DNA of 64,000 nt from Kuschelorhynchus macadamiae (GCA_030620095.1 JAUTXW010000932.1:868001-932000); one strand, 5' to 3'; counted from the stretch's first letter, positions 29,535 through 42,845 are shown. Made by a program: numbers and translations. Notes: generated from the sequence alone by a model not told the origin.

Positions 29535-32178
29535 CAATGTGTCCCAAATTTGGCTTACATGCATTGCTATCTCGTAAACCGCTATAGCTACAGGGTGGGT
29601 TAAATTAGGAAAGTTTTAGAGAATTTTATTACAAATTTGATGACGTTTTGAAGTTTAGGATATCTTTTGTGGTTTTCAAGATAATTGGGAAAAATCAAAA
29701 TGGTGCATTTTCAACTTTTGCCCGTAGCTTCTAAACGACTCGTATTATGGTTTTATGGTTTATACATTATTAGGGCACTTTTATTAGAGGAACATTATGC
29801 AGGTAAAACGAAGTTTCTAGCTTCAATTGTTTTTGAGATATTGGCATCAACTTTTTATTTTCTTACCGACGCCATATTGGATTATTGTATTTTTGGAAAG
29901 ATCTTTTTAAGAGCTTTTCAATGATGTATAACAAGATAAGATTATTATTTTTCTTGAGCTCTAAAAACCAAAATAATTGTTTTTTTTTAAGTAGGCTTTG
30001 ATTACGCATGGCGGCCATAATGAAACAAAAGAATGCCGCATGTCAACAATCATTTTGTGTTCCTGAATAGTACTTGTTATCATTTTCTCATTGTGCCGAG
30101 TTTTTACAAAGTTTATTTGAGTTTCTTATACTACTTAAAATGGAGGGTAATTATTCCAACGAAGAGAATTTGGATATGATAGAACTTTATTTTAAAGCAA
30201 ATAGAAATACACAAGCAGCTGCGCGTTCATACGAAGAACAATTTCCAGACCGACATCAACCAAGCCAAAGGCATTTCAGATTTCTAATTGTAAACTTGTT
30301 AGCTTATGGGTAAAAATATTAATTCAACCATCGATGTTTCAGATTTTCAACTAAGATATTATACTAACAGTGAATACCTAGTGACTAAAATGTAACTATC
30401 ACACTATTGAAAATACCTAAACTAAATTTAAATTAACACATAAAAAAAATATAAGTTACACCACATGCCTCCCTCCATTTTCCACACATTTTTGACATTT
30501 CTCCAATACCTTCCGTGTAACCCTTCTTAAGGTGTTCCTGTTAATATTAGCAAAAACATCTCGGACTCTGTCTTCTAGCTCTCTGAGACTTTCTGGCGGA
30601 GAAAATTCGTAGACCTCATTTTTTGCGTATCCCCATAAATAAAAATCGGGAGGAGTAATATCCGGTGACCTTGCCGGCCAAGCAACAGGGCCATTATTAG
30701 CGATAATATTTTCCCCGAAAGTATTTCTGAGGACCGCCATCACCTCTCTGGTACCGTGAGCCGGACAGCCATCTTGTTGGAACCAAATATTTTGCAGGTC
30801 GTTTGGGGGAACAGAATTTATAACTTCTGGAATAATTTGTTCCCGTAATAGTTGCAAATATCTGTTACCCGATAAATTTTCTTGGAAAATGAACGGCCCA
30901 ATCAAACGGTTATCTAAAATACAAATTGTTATGAGTGATTTAAAGCAGAAGTGCATTGTTTGGAATTACCTATAATGCCACACCACACATTGAACCCAAA
31001 TTTTGTTTGTAAACGTCTTTCTTCTAAATTATGAGGATTCTCGGTGCCCCAGTAATGAGTATTATGTTTATTGAAAATTCCACAGTTTGTAAATTGTGTT
31101 TCATCTGTCCAAAGTACTTTAGAATGAAAGTTGGGTATTTGCTGGCATTTGTTGATGAACCATTCACTAAACGTGATTCTTCTAGCAAAATCATTTACCT
31201 GAAGACCCTGTACAATAGTAGGTTTATAGGGATGAAAGTGAAGTTTTTTCAAGACTCGTTGGACAGTTGATTTGGGAATTGCCGTTTGTTCTTCAATCTT
31301 TCTTACTGAGGTTGTTGGGTTGTCCCTGACACTTTCTATTATAGCTGCGTTTCTTGCTTCATTATCTATTGAATAGGTCTTTGGTTTCGGTTTCAAAAAA
31401 AAACCGTAGGCTAACAGGTTAACAATTAGAAATCTGAAATGCCTTTGGCTTGGTTGATGTCGGTCTGGAAATTGTTCTTCGTATGAACGCGCAGCTGCTT
31501 GTGTATTTCTATTTGCTTTAAAATAAAGTTCTATCATATCCAAATTCTCTTCGTTGGAGTAATTACCCTCCATTTTAAGTAGTATAAGAAACTCAAATAA
31601 ACTTTGTAAAAACTCGGCACAATGAGAAAATGATAACAAGTACTATTCAGGAACACAAAATGATTGTTGACATGCGGCATTCTTTTGTTTCATTATGGCC
31701 GTCATGCGTAATCAAAGCCTACTTAAAAAAAAACAATTATTTTGGTTTTTAGAGCTCAAGAAAAATAATAATCTTACCTTGTTATACATCATTGGAAAGC
31801 TCTTAAAAAGATCTTTCCAAAAATACAATAATCCAATATGGCGTCGGTAAGAAAATAAAAAGTTGATGCCAATATCTCAAAAACAATTAAAGCTAGAAAC
31901 TTCGTTTTACCTGCATAATGTTCCTCTAATAAAAGTGCCCTAATAATGTATAAACCATAAAACCATAATACGAGTCGTTTAGAAGCTACGGGCAAAAGTT
32001 GAAAATGCACCATTTTGATTTTTCCCAATTATCTTGAAAACCACAAAAGATATCCTAAACTTCAAAACGTCATCAAATTTGTAATAAAATTCTCTAAAAC
32101 TTTCCTAATTTAACCCACCCTGTAGCTATAGCGGTTTACGAGATAGCAATGCATGTAAGCCAAATTTGGGACACATTG
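29535..32178 (-). mobile_element. Mariner-like element E (DD41D), nested, with 775-bp arms
   Basis: Tips CAATGTGTCCCAAATTTGG at 29535 and the complement ending at 32178, each flanked by TA. The arms 29535-30309 and 31404-32178 are both 775 bp and nearly identical. As in element A they reach into the transposase gene, so the leader, start codon (copy at 30140 on the plus strand) and about 57 codons are duplicated in opposite orientation. The transposase appears intact once a small intron is removed. Confidence 0.88.
30456..31573 (-). CDS. DD41D mariner-like transposase with a 56-bp intron (353 aa)
   Basis: Exon 1 31573-30970, exon 2 30913-30456, with a GT..AG intron at 30969-30914. The joined frame is 1062 nt, or 353 codons plus stop, exactly the length class of the intact sisters. 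The frame across the junction fits the WCGI..LIGPF region shared by relatives. Helix-turn-helix: IPKSTVQRVLKKLHFHPYK. Catalytic Asp in WTDETQF, FQQDGCPAHG and SPDITPPDFYLWG; 41 residues between the last two. Start chosen at MEGNYSNEEN because sister proteins begin there. If the intron is not removed the protein stops after WCGIIGNSK and lacks the second and third catalytic residues. Confidence 0.8.
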
Positions 32179-32380
32179 TATATGTCCTATACCTAAAATG
32201 AATAGTTTCGATTTTATTAGCCGTTTTCTGATTTATCCTGGAATTTTGCCAGTAAATGAGATCAGAAACTAAAAAATTCAAGATAAGCTTAGGAAAGAAC
32301 CTAATGCAATTGTTGACTGAAGTTGACATTTGCTCTGTTTGTCGTTTTTGTTAAATTTTTGCTGCGAAATTTGTTAAAAA

Positions 32381-33430
32381 ATGGCTTTATATAGTTTAGA
32401 TGAACGTTTGAACTTATACAACTGTTTCATAAAAAATAATAAAAGTCCAGGGTTAGCCCTTTGAGAATATTCGAGGGAATATCCTAATAATCGAGTTCCC
32501 TCCAGGACTATATTTTTTCGAATTGTGCGTGATTTGGAAAATGGTGCGCTTAAAAACTCTAAGAGAAATCGTCCCAATTTTGTACTCACTGAGGAAAAAC
32601 AACTGGAGATTTTACTTTATTTCGAGGACGATGGTGAAAGATCCCAAAGAGATGCTGACAGAGACATTGCAGGTGTCAGTAGAGGAAGTATTCAAAAAAC
32701 ACTGCAGGTGAATGGTTATCATCTTTATAAATTTCTTCCAACTCAATTAATATCACAATTAGACTTTAATGAAACATTGACTTTTTGTTGTGATATTATG
32801 GACCGGCAGTATGAAAATGTGTTTTTTTCAAAAGTGCTTTGGACTGATGAAGCCTCATTTAATACGGCGGGTATTTTTAATCGGAAAAACACTCATTACT
32901 GGTCTCAAACTAATAAACATCTAATAAATGCAATGCAAAAAACAAGGCCGTCAAACCGTAAATGTGTGGTGCGGAATTATTTGCCACCGTATTATCGGAC
33001 CAATATTTTTTGACAGGTCGTTAAATGGCGAAAGATACTTGGAGCTGCTTAGGAATGAAATCATGCCCCTTATCAACGACTTGCCAGCAAATATTCGAGA
33101 AGATATCATTTTTCAGCAGGATAGCGCCCCTTACCACACGATTGCACCGGTAGTAAATTTCCTTAATCAACATTTTCCATTGTGGATAGGAAGACATGGT
33201 TTAATATCCTGGCCACCACGAAGCCCTGATTTAAGCCCTTTAGACTTCTTTTTGTGGGGTGCACTAAAAAATAAAGTTTATAAAAATAGGTCTAATAATA
33301 GAAATTAGTTAAAAATAAAAATCAGGGAAGAGATCAATAATTTTAATGCATCTAATTCGGTAAGGAACGCTATTTGAAAAATGGAGGCTATTTACACTTC
33401 ATGTATCTCAATGGACGGTGGCCATATTGA
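32381..33430 (+). pseudogene. Mariner-like transposase D, stop plus frameshift
   Basis: The start at 32381 gives MALYSLDERLNLYN. A TGA interrupts codon 28. The frame then runs through VSRGSIQKTLQVNGYHLYKF and WTDEASFNTAG, shifts near 32940, and continues with FQQDSAPYHT and SPDLSPLDFFLWG. The last two catalytic Asp residues have 40 residues between them, one fewer than relatives. Further stops occur after 33300, with DGGHIENFL at the end. Non-functional. Confidence 0.8.
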
Positions 33431-34313
33431 AAATTTTTTATAATCTGTTTTAATCATGTTTAATACTCAGTTAGTTATTAGTTATACCGTGTGGCACAAG
33501 ATATTTTTTTGTCTCTCCCTTATTTTCGTAAACATTAAATAATAAGAACATAAATTACATAATATTTCACTTTTATTTGTATTTTCTAACATTATTTATA
33601 GTCGCTATTTGTGTTAAGGAAATGAGAATAAGGCTTAGTTTACGACATTTTTATTTTAGCCCACTTCATCTGTTTCCTTATATTAAAAAAATAGTCAAAT
33701 TAGAAAACGGCTAATAAAATCGAAACTGCTCATTTTAGGTATAAGACATATATATATATATAAGTAATGATAGGTAATTGAACGCTGATTCAGATGAAAG
33801 AAAAATATACAGGGTGTTCCATTTGAAAAACAGGAGATTTTTACATTTAAAGTTCTGTTTGTTTTCCTCTCTATTTTTAACACCCTGTATATTAATTGGT
33901 AAGACCAGCATGGAAAATCGTTGAATTGAACCTTTAGTAAAGTATGTTTAGGATATTAGTCAGTTCCATTAAAGTTTTATAGGTAAAACATTTTTTTTTT
34001 AAAATATGGTTTTTTAAAAAAAATTTAAAAAGTCAATTTACTCAAAAACGATAAAGAATTCAAATATAGATGTTATTATAAAAACTTTCGCAAATTAACA
34101 GTAGAATCGAAATATCTAATAATATATAAGGCATCCCATTTAAATTAAAAAAGTTGACATGTGTCACGTCAAAACGAAACACCCTGTATAAGCAAAAGTG
34201 AAATAAAATAAAAATCTAATCGAATCCAAACAACTTTTGTATTTAACTTTTTGTCGTAACTATTACCGTTTTCTAGATAAGGTACTGTATCACCATAAAA
34301 TGGCCACCCTGTA

Positions 34314-34975
34314 CAATTTTGGCTAAAAAAACGCTACACAAATGAAGGCATCTATTTTGAATACTCCTGCATTTATTTTCTACACAATTGTATAGAATTA
34401 ATAAATAGCAATTTTTTTACCATGTATAGTTTATATATAACTTGTAAAATTCGTCCTTATGACGAGGAATGTTAAATGAATGACAAGTGGTCATAATTAT
34501 AGGACTAATTGTATTGAAATTTGAAGGGAAAGAAAAAAATCGTTTAGACTCGTACATGGTTAGATAGAGCGTGTGCGTGTACGGTTTACATATATTTAAC
34601 GAATTGTCACCAGGCCCATTATATAGCGCTTACATGCATGAAATATATGAATATGAATGGCCCATAAGGTATGAATGAAAATGAATTCAACAATGTGTGG
34701 GCAATGATTTACGTGTTCATGGGATTTTTGCCGTCTCGTACATTACGAACGCATTACCATAAGCCTTTCGGTGGATAAAATTGCGTATGCGGCCGTACTT
34801 TATAAGGAAAAAATTAATCGGTTTATTTTTTGCAGAGTGGGTGGTCAATTTCTTGTGGGTCAATATTTTCATGTGATGAATTAAACAATTTCCCTATTAA
34901 CGATTGTAAAAAACGAAAAAATTTTTTTTTATATAAACGTTAAAATATTTTCCTGGGTACATTGTCGATTTTCTC
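34314..34975. other. Mostly non-repetitive sequence, no gene
   Basis: The stretch about 34540-34830 is less AT-rich, holds several CpGs and shows no transposon signature, so it may be host sequence. No coding frame with a domain. Confidence 0.35.
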
Positions 34976-34987
34976 AAGCGTCAATTG

Positions 34988-35493
34988 TTTTTAAATGTGT
35001 TCAGATTATTTGTTGTGTTTAGATTGACAAACAAAAATCTTTTTTGGCTTTTTCGCAACTGAATAAAAATATTTAACTTTAAATTAATTGAAGCAGATAT
35101 TTAATATAATTACATACCTCAACATTTAAAAATAACGTTATAGATGGCTGCAAACTATCATTTTTTTTCATATCTAGGTTACATGTCAAACAAACTGGCA
35201 CATTTTAAAATTTTGAAATCAATTCTTTTCTATTATTTAATGTTTTTCTCTTACGATCGGCGCACTGACGAGTCCCGATAGGATGAAAGTATTTGTACAA
35301 CTACTATGTGTCTATAAAAACTTAAGGTAAATGATTGCTTAAATAATATTATTTATATTATGTATCGAAACATTCCGTAAACAGACTAGTCTACATGTTG
35401 AGGTATGTAATTATATTAAATATCTGCTTCAATTAATTTAAAGTTAAATATTTTTATTCAGTTGCGAAAAAGCCAAAAAAGATTTTGTTTGTT
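34988..35493. mobile_element. 506-bp foldback insertion inside a LINE
   Basis: The 12-bp direct repeat AAGCGTCAATTG flanks it (34976-34987 and 35494-35505). Long inverted arms of about 98 bp (35027-35125 and 35395-35492) are nearly identical and would form a stem around a ~270-base loop. The right arm abuts the direct repeat; the left has about 39 extra bases outside the arm. The LINE reading frame (ASIDLVESYF) resumes immediately to the right. Confidence 0.6.
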
Positions 35494-35505
35494 AAGCGTC
35501 AATTG

Positions 35506-36838
35506 ATCTAGTTGAATCATATTTTTTAAATAGATTTCAAAAAATTGTTTGCAAAGACGCATTTTCAGAACAAGTTCAAATATACTCAGGTGTACCACAG
35601 GGCTCCATTCTTGGGCTCCTGTTTTCTATTATTATACAGCTGATATTTTGTGTTCATTGAAACACTGTAAAGTTCAAGCCTACGCTGATGATACACAAAT
35701 ATATTTGCACTTTAAACATTCTGATTACGAAGATGCATCCAGTTCAAATCTTCAACAATGCTTTTCGGCCCAAAAAGCAATAAGCAGTTTTTGGAGAATC
35801 TAAATATTTGTCTCGATGTAGTCAGGCTCCCAATGGTTAACTCTGCTAAAAACCTCGGTATTATATTGGATACTGAATTGCGTTTTAAGGAATATATTTA
35901 AATCTCTAATTCAGAAGTCATACTTATCTTTAAAAATATTATACAATAGTAGACATATACTTGATTTTTCTTTACGTAAAATGCTTTGTGAATCACTTGT
36001 TCTATCTAATTTTAACTACTGTGATTTTGTGTATGGACCCTGTCTTTATTCAAGGGACAAAAGTCGAATTCAGAAAGTTCAAAACACCTGTTCACGTCTT
36101 ATTTTAGATCTAAGAAAATATGACCATATTTCTCATACATTTAAGGAGCTGAATTACATAGTTGAAAATGGAGAACCGCCGAACACTTCACTTGGGTAAT
36201 TTTGCCACGAAGATTTTAAAAAACCTTGTATTACATTTGTCTATAAGAAACAAGTTTATATTTCGTGTAAATGTTCATTCAAGAAATGTCAGTCTATCAA
36301 TAAGATAACAGTACCCCGTCACCAGACTGCCATATTTCAGAGGTCATTTACTTACAATGGCATTAAATTTTATAACTCTTTACCAAATGAACTTACTTGT
36401 CTTGAAGAAACAGTATTTAAAAAACGTTATAAATGTTATTTATTTACGGCTCAGTGCCAACACCAATAAATATTTTATATTATTTTGCTTTTTTACACCC
36501 TTATATAACGAAACTTCCTCGTTCTGGTAAATTATATTATGTACGTATATTCTTATTGTTTTATATAGTGTTTTGTAGAATTTATATGTTGACTCCCGGT
36601 TTTTTTTTATAATTTTGTTTTACGAAATTAATTTATTTTAACATTGATTGACATCTGCACTCTGTAGTAATATATAATTTAGGCAAATATATATTTTTTG
36701 TAACACGGTGAGTTAAGGTTCAGTAGAGTAGTCTCAGGCTAGACTGCGCCTTGGTTCTACCGTAGTTTTTGATATTGTTTTGTAACAAAAGTTTTGAATT
36801 TATTAATAAAAGTCGTTTATTATTATTATTATTATTAA
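35506..36838 (+). pseudogene. CR1/Jockey-like LINE relic with (ATT)n tail
   Basis: Broken frames give LVESYFLNRFQKIVC, YSGVPQGSILG, AYADDTQIYLHF (catalytic YADD, near 35685), AKNLGIILDTELRFK, LVLSNFNYCDFVYGPCL, and the C-terminal region around 36330-36460. The 3' end is a short (ATT)n array at 36817-36838, which is the expected LINE tail. The 5' end is truncated near the foldback insertion. Confidence 0.8.
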
Positions 36839-36883
36839 TGATGGGTTCTTATCATTCTTCTTTAGCGGAGTTGAATTACTATA

Positions 36884-37592
36884 TGAATGACGATAGCTCA
36901 GAAATAAAATTATTACTTATTATTTTTGGTTAACTTAGTGGACTGATTTTCTTTTTATTCTTTTTTTTATAATTATTTAAAGCGGAGGTTATATTTTACC
37001 TAAGATATCTAAAAACAAATTTTAATTGAAAAACCATATATAGCGGCGACCAGTGAATCAAATTTTAATTATGCAAGACAACTACTTCTTAGTATCTGGT
37101 CATCTTCATGAGGGGGCCCCCGATTGGTGTCTTTTTGGTGCTTCTTATCTTATCTGCAGCAGCGTGGAACACACACACAAAAAAAAAGGAAAATATATAA
37201 TTTGTACGTATATGCTTTAGTGCGGACGACCAAACCTGAAGTCGTCGTTAAGTTTTGCATGATATCTATGTAGCCTTCGCGCACGTGCACATCCAATCAT
37301 ATTTCTGCAGCCCATAATAATCTTGCGTTCTTCGGACATTGCCAATGAGATGCACTGGTTTTAAATGCACGAACCGCGAAGTTTAAATTTAGATTTCTTA
37401 ACTTACGATATAATAATAGTATTAATAAAATTTATTATTATAAATTACCCAAAATATTTATATATAAAAAAAAAGTAAATTAAAAACAAAAAACTCTGTA
37501 GTTTCAAGAAGTATATAACTCTATAAATGTGCTTAAAAAATAATTACAATTATTTATTTAATAAAGAAAACTAAATTAGTGAAAACTAAACA
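36884..37592 (-). repeat. 3' LTR of the BEL/Pao element
   Basis: 709 bp, starting TGAATGACGATAGC on the plus strand and ending AAAACTAAACA. Differs from the other LTR at a few sites, e.g. ACAACTACTT against ACACTTACTT, and GCGCACGTG against GCACACGTG. Confidence 0.92.
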
Positions 37593-37610
37593 TTCCGGCG
37601 CCCGAAAATG

Positions 37611-40600
37611 CTATGCATTTTCCGAGGAGGAAACCGGTAAAGGACACAACTTGTTTAAAGGTCGCTTTAAAATATTATTGCTAGTTTTGATAGTAGCTAC
37701 ACGCGCAATACCATCACTACCGAGATTAAAAGACAATATACGACCTAATTTCCACTGAAGAGGCGGCAATATGTCATCTTTAATTAGTACAAGAGTTCCA
37801 ACAGGAGGAGAAGCAGTGCGGTCTACCCATTTATTTCTCTGTTGGAGGGTATGGAGATACTCCCTTTTCCAGCGCTTCCAGAAATCTTGGTGGATTCTCT
37901 GAAGTAGTTGCCATCGAGAAAGGCGATTTAATTTAATAGCTGATAAGTCAGTGTCAGGCGCGGCGGTTAGCGGTTCCATGGTAAGGAAATGGCCTGGGGT
38001 TAGCACCGACAAATCATTAGGGTCTGTGCTTAATGGGGTAAGAGGTCTAGAATTTACGATTGCCTCAATCTGACAAAGAACAGTTGAGAATTCTTCATAA
38101 GTTAGCAGTTGAGAACCGGTAACTTTAGTCAAATGTAACTTTACGGACTTAACACCGCTTTCCCAAAGTCCGCCAAAATTTGGACTGTGAGGGGGGATAA
38201 ACTTCCACGTAATAGGCTTATCAGGATCAAACTGAAGAAGCTGTTTATTTGCGCATATAAAATTTGTGGCGTTGTCGGAATATAAGTGACTACAATGACC
38301 GCGACGCGAGACAAAACGACGTAGGGCCGCAATAAACGACTCAGCAGTAAGATCACTGACCAGCTCCAAATGTATAGCCTTTGTAGACATACACACAAAT
38401 AAACAGACATAAGCTTTTAAGGTTTTTGAGCCTCGAGTTTTTGACATTGTTATATTAAAAGGGCCAAAATAATCAACCCCTGAGTGAGAAAAACATTTCA
38501 ATTGAGACACACGCGGTGTTGGTAAATTACCCATGTAAGGAGTAAGCGGTTGAGGTTTTACTTTATAACATTGGACGCATTTCGACAAAACGCCGCGTAT
38601 AGTCCGTTTAGCAGAAACAATCCAAAAATTTTGATTTAACAAAAACATAAGACATTGGACACCCGCATGTAAATATTTTATATGAAAAGTAGAAATAATC
38701 AATTCGGTTAATGGATGTTTTTGTGGCAATAAAGCCGGATATTTTTTGTCATAAGTTAGAGAAGAAAAATGTAATCGTCCACCAACCCGTAAAACATTTT
38801 CATTATCTAGAAATAAGTTGAGTTTCTGAAGGGGTTTCGATAACTTCTGTTGGGAGCGAATTAATGCAATTTCGTTAGAAAATACAACATGTTGAGTATG
38901 TTTCACCAAATACAACAAAGCATTATGTAATTCGTTATAACTAAAACCATTAAAACTTTCAACAGGCTGCTTTTTAATTTTACATTTTATGTTAGAAACA
39001 AATCTTAAAATATATGCAATCACACGCTTTATAAATAGTAAAGAAGAACTTTTTATTAAAAGTATATCAAAGATATTATCTGAATTAGGGTTAGGTGTAA
39101 GAGACACAGCGTTTACTACAACAGGATTTTTCTTCTCTTCATCATATATCTCCGAGGGAGGCCTATAACCAACTTGCGGCCAGAAATTTTTAGAGAGTTT
39201 TAAAAAATTTGGACCTTCGTAAAATAAAGTATGATCTCGCAACTCGGAAGGAAAAGCTCCTCGAGACGCTACATCTGCAGGATTAGAAAATGTACAAATA
39301 TAATACCATTGATTAGGTGCGATTTTTTCTTGTATGATGCTGACACGATTTGAGACAAATGTCTTCCAACGAGTGGGATGAGACGTGATCCACGATAAAG
39401 CGACAGTCGAATCTGACCAAGCAAAAATGTTACTAATTTTTATGCGACTTTGAAAAGTATTTAAAACGAATTCAATTAATTCTGCTAAAAGAAGTGCGGC
39501 ACATAGTTCAAGTCTAGGTATAGAAATGGTTTTTAAAGGGGCAACTCGAGTTTTGGAGCACAAAAAATAAACTTCAATAGTATGGGCGTAAGAAACCCGT
39601 AAATAGCACACTGCGGCATACCCAATACTACTTGCATCACAAAATCCACATATTTCATAAGTGGCATTAGGAGAAAAAGTGTTTATAAGGCGAGGCAATT
39701 TAAAATCCTTTAACAGAGGCAACTCAGCTTTATAACGATTCCACAAATTATTTATTTCCGAAGGGGGAGGACTGTCCCAATCTAAATGCAGGGCCCAAAG
39801 CTTTTGAATTACAGATTTCGTAAAAAGTGTTATAGGGGAAAGAAATCCCAATGGATCGAACACACGCGCACTTTCAGATAAAATATGCCTTTTTGTGCAA
39901 GCCTGTGATTTGGGTTCAACCATGAATGTAAAATGATCGGAACGGGGTTGCCACCGTAAACCTAAAACTTTAGTGGCGTCATCTGTATCCAGAGAACGGG
40001 CCACATGATTTATGATATTTTCTGGCATATCTTCCAGAAGACGGGGGTCATTACAAGCCCACTTATGAAGATGAAAACCTCCCTTTTTTAGGAGACGAAT
40101 AAGATCATCACGAGCATTACGCGCGTCTTCGAAAGAATTACTGCCAAAACAAAAATCATCAATGTAGCTATCATTTAAAATAATATGTGCACCGAGCGGA
40201 AAATTATTTTTTATATCATTGGCTAATTGAACCAGAACTCGTAAAGCCAAGTATGGCGCAGGCGCAGTGCCATAAGTAACAGTTTTTTAGCGATACTCTG
40301 AAACAGGGTCACTGACATTAAATCGAAAAAGAATTCTTTGAAAATCTTGATGTTTAGGTAAAATCAAAATTTGACGGTACATCTTAGAAATGTCAGCAGT
40401 TAAAGCGATTTTGTGCAAGCGAAAGTTAAGAAGAATGGAACCAATATCCTGTTGTAATTTAGGGCCAACTAACAAGGTGTCATTCAGTGACAAATTATTT
40501 TTTGTCTTGCTAGAGGCATTAAAAACTACGCGTAAACTAGTTGATATATTTTCTGGCTTTTGTATACAGTGATGAGGTATATAAAAAGTATTAAAATGAG

Positions 40601-42845
40601 CATCTGGATTTTTTATAAGTTCCATATGGCCCAGACCAAGATATTCTTTTAAAAACTCACAATATTGGTTATATAATTCAGGGGATTTTAATAGTCTACG
40701 TTCAAGGCTTAAAAAACGTTTGTAAGCGATTTCTCGACTACCCGGAAAGGTAGGTTCTACGTCCCGAAAAGGGAGCGATACAATATAGCGTCCCTCAGAA
40801 TTTCTTTCAACATTATCCAGAAATATTTTTTCGCAGAGGGTTTCCTCTGGAGAGGGTATGCGAATATTTGGAACATTTTCTAACTCCCAAAATTTATTTA
40901 GCGAGTCATGAAGAGATGAATTATTTAATTGCGATAAAAAAGAGGTATATGATTGAGCGGGAATTTTATTGTAGTTTCCCATAATTACATAACCAAAAAT
41001 GGTTTTAAAAGCAGAGGGTTCATTTTCTTTACCTAATATTTTGCCGTCTTGCAAAATATATGGTAAGAAATCTACCCCCAAAAGTATGTCAATCCCAGAA
41101 GGCTTGTGCCAATTTGGATCCGCAAATTTTAAATTTTTTAAATGCGACCAGTGGTCAAAATTAATATTTTCCGCTGGTAAATTAGAGCAAATGCGAGGTA
41201 AGATAATAGCGGTACCACTTAATATATAGGTTGGATTACCTGACGGGCGAAATTTAATCTCTACACTCCCCAAATTCGAGTCAAGGGTGGATAAACCTAT
41301 ACCTTGAATATTTAATGAATTTATTTTGTTTCGAGATAACCCTAACTGATTAGCACATTTTTTAGTTATAAAACTGACTTGAGATCCAGTGTCCAATAAT
41401 GCGCGGACAGGTTGGTAAAAATTTCTACCACTTAAAACTTCCAAATTAGCCGTAGCTAATAAAGAACAATTATTATCAGGGACCATGGATGAAAGCGTAA
41501 TATTTTTATTATTATGATTATTATAATTGTTGACCGGGTTGTCACCTTGTAGCGAATTTTGAGGATTGGGTAGGTTTACATCAGAAGTGTTTTCTGGCGG
41601 AGTTGGTTTATTAAAATGTAATAACGTATAATGGCGTTTTTTGCACACTTTACAGCAAGCACTAGATTGACACTTAGCAGTGCGATGTATAGAGCTGAGA
41701 CAATTTATACACAGCAAATTATTTTTTGCCCAAGTAAAGCGATCCTCTGAAGATTTGGACTTAAAAGACGCGCAATTATACAAAGTATGTTTTTGATTAC
41801 AAAATAGGCATTTTGTAGTGCCTGACGAGTGGTTTTGATTTTCGCCACCCATATTATCCTGCTCCTGTGGGGAACTAAAAAATGGCATAGAACTTGACGG
41901 TTTATGCGAGTCGCGAGGAGATTTATTATGATAATTCTTTTTAATAGGAAATGCGTTTACAGTAAACAAAGCGTTGCAATGATTTTCCAAAAAATTATAA
42001 ACAGTTTTGTAAGCAGGAATTTCCCCTAGTTTTCCATGCGTGACTTCAAATTTGGTAACAGTTTCTGAATCAATTTTTTTTAAAAGCATATGACATAATA
42101 TAAAATCCCATGCATCAGGATCTAAATTTAGTAATGTAAGAGCTTCCAAGTTTTTGGAAAAAATATCTAAAAGATTACGTAAAGCAGCAGGATCGCAGCA
42201 ATTTACAAAAGATGCGTTTTCAATAGAAGACCAATGCGCTTGAGCCAAAAGGCGCTTATTATTATATCGTTTAATTAAACTATCATAAGCAATCGGATAA
42301 TTTGCCGCCGAAAGTGGCAAGCATTTTACCATGTTTAATGGAGGACCCTCTAAATATGACAACAAATATGAAAATTTTTCAATAGGAGAAAGAGATGAAT
42401 TTAAATGTATAAGATTTTCAAATAAATCGTAAAATGCGGGAAAATTTTTTATATCTCCTTTAAATTTAATAAGCTCTAGTTTAGGAAGATTAATATGTTG
42501 AGGATTTATTGAATTCGAATTATTCGCAGGCAAAGACTGACGAGATACCGTCGAAAACAGGGCATTGTGAAGGGCACAAATTTCAGCATATACATTTTGA
42601 AATTTATGAAGCTCCACGGTTGCAATTTTGACTTCCTCAAAATCATTGAAAATTAAATTAATTAAAATATTATGTTGTTTGTTAAATTCTTGACGTACCT
42701 CTTGTACATCCTGTAAATGGACATCGAAAACACCCTTTCTTGACGCGTCTGTCTTTGCTGCATTTGCAATTTTATAAATTTCATTTAATTTTGCATTTTC
42801 AATATCACGTAAAATTTTAGCTTTATTGATTTTATCTTGAGCCAT
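37611..42845 (-). pseudogene. BEL/Pao gag-pol polyprotein, one in-frame stop
   Basis: From 42845: gag with a DUF1759-like middle part (about residues 120-280), zinc knuckles CLFCNQKHTLYNC (about 345) and CINCLSSIHRTAKC, aspartic protease LLDTGSQVSF (about 484), and RT beginning near 700 with DISKMYRQI. A TAA at 40289-40287 stops the protein at 852 residues, just before the RT active site YIDD (about 40157), and the frame is open again to 37611. Downstream are RNase H, the integrase HHCC region, integrase core Asp and Glu motifs (VDYFGPF, YSDNATNF, GLWESGV), and a C-terminal DUF5641-like part. Total about 1744 codons. As it stands the product would lack polymerase and integrase. Confidence 0.9.

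Larger units (their letters stand above)
28979..34311 (+). mobile_element. Mariner-like element D (DD40/41D), host of a nested element
   Basis: Left tip CAGGGTGGCCATTTTATGG at 28979, right tip its complement ending 34311, both flanked by TA. Inverted arms are about 610 bp once the nested element is removed: 28979-29534 plus about 32181-32232 on the left, and about 33700-34311 on the right. Own length is about 2.69 kb. The insertion of element E (29535-32178) interrupts the left arm, which dates E as younger. Transposase D is broken. Confidence 0.85.

Noticed and set aside
29685..29924. 79-codon frames in both arms of element E (also 31789-32028)
   Set aside because: Identical because the arms are inverted copies; they lie in the terminal repeat and have no domain.
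37592..37610. GGCGCCCGAAAATG after the left LTR as a tRNA-Lys primer site
   Set aside because: The gag-pol gene is on the minus strand, so the primer site should lie beside the right LTR. The resemblance is probably chance, since this stretch overlaps the end of the coding frame.
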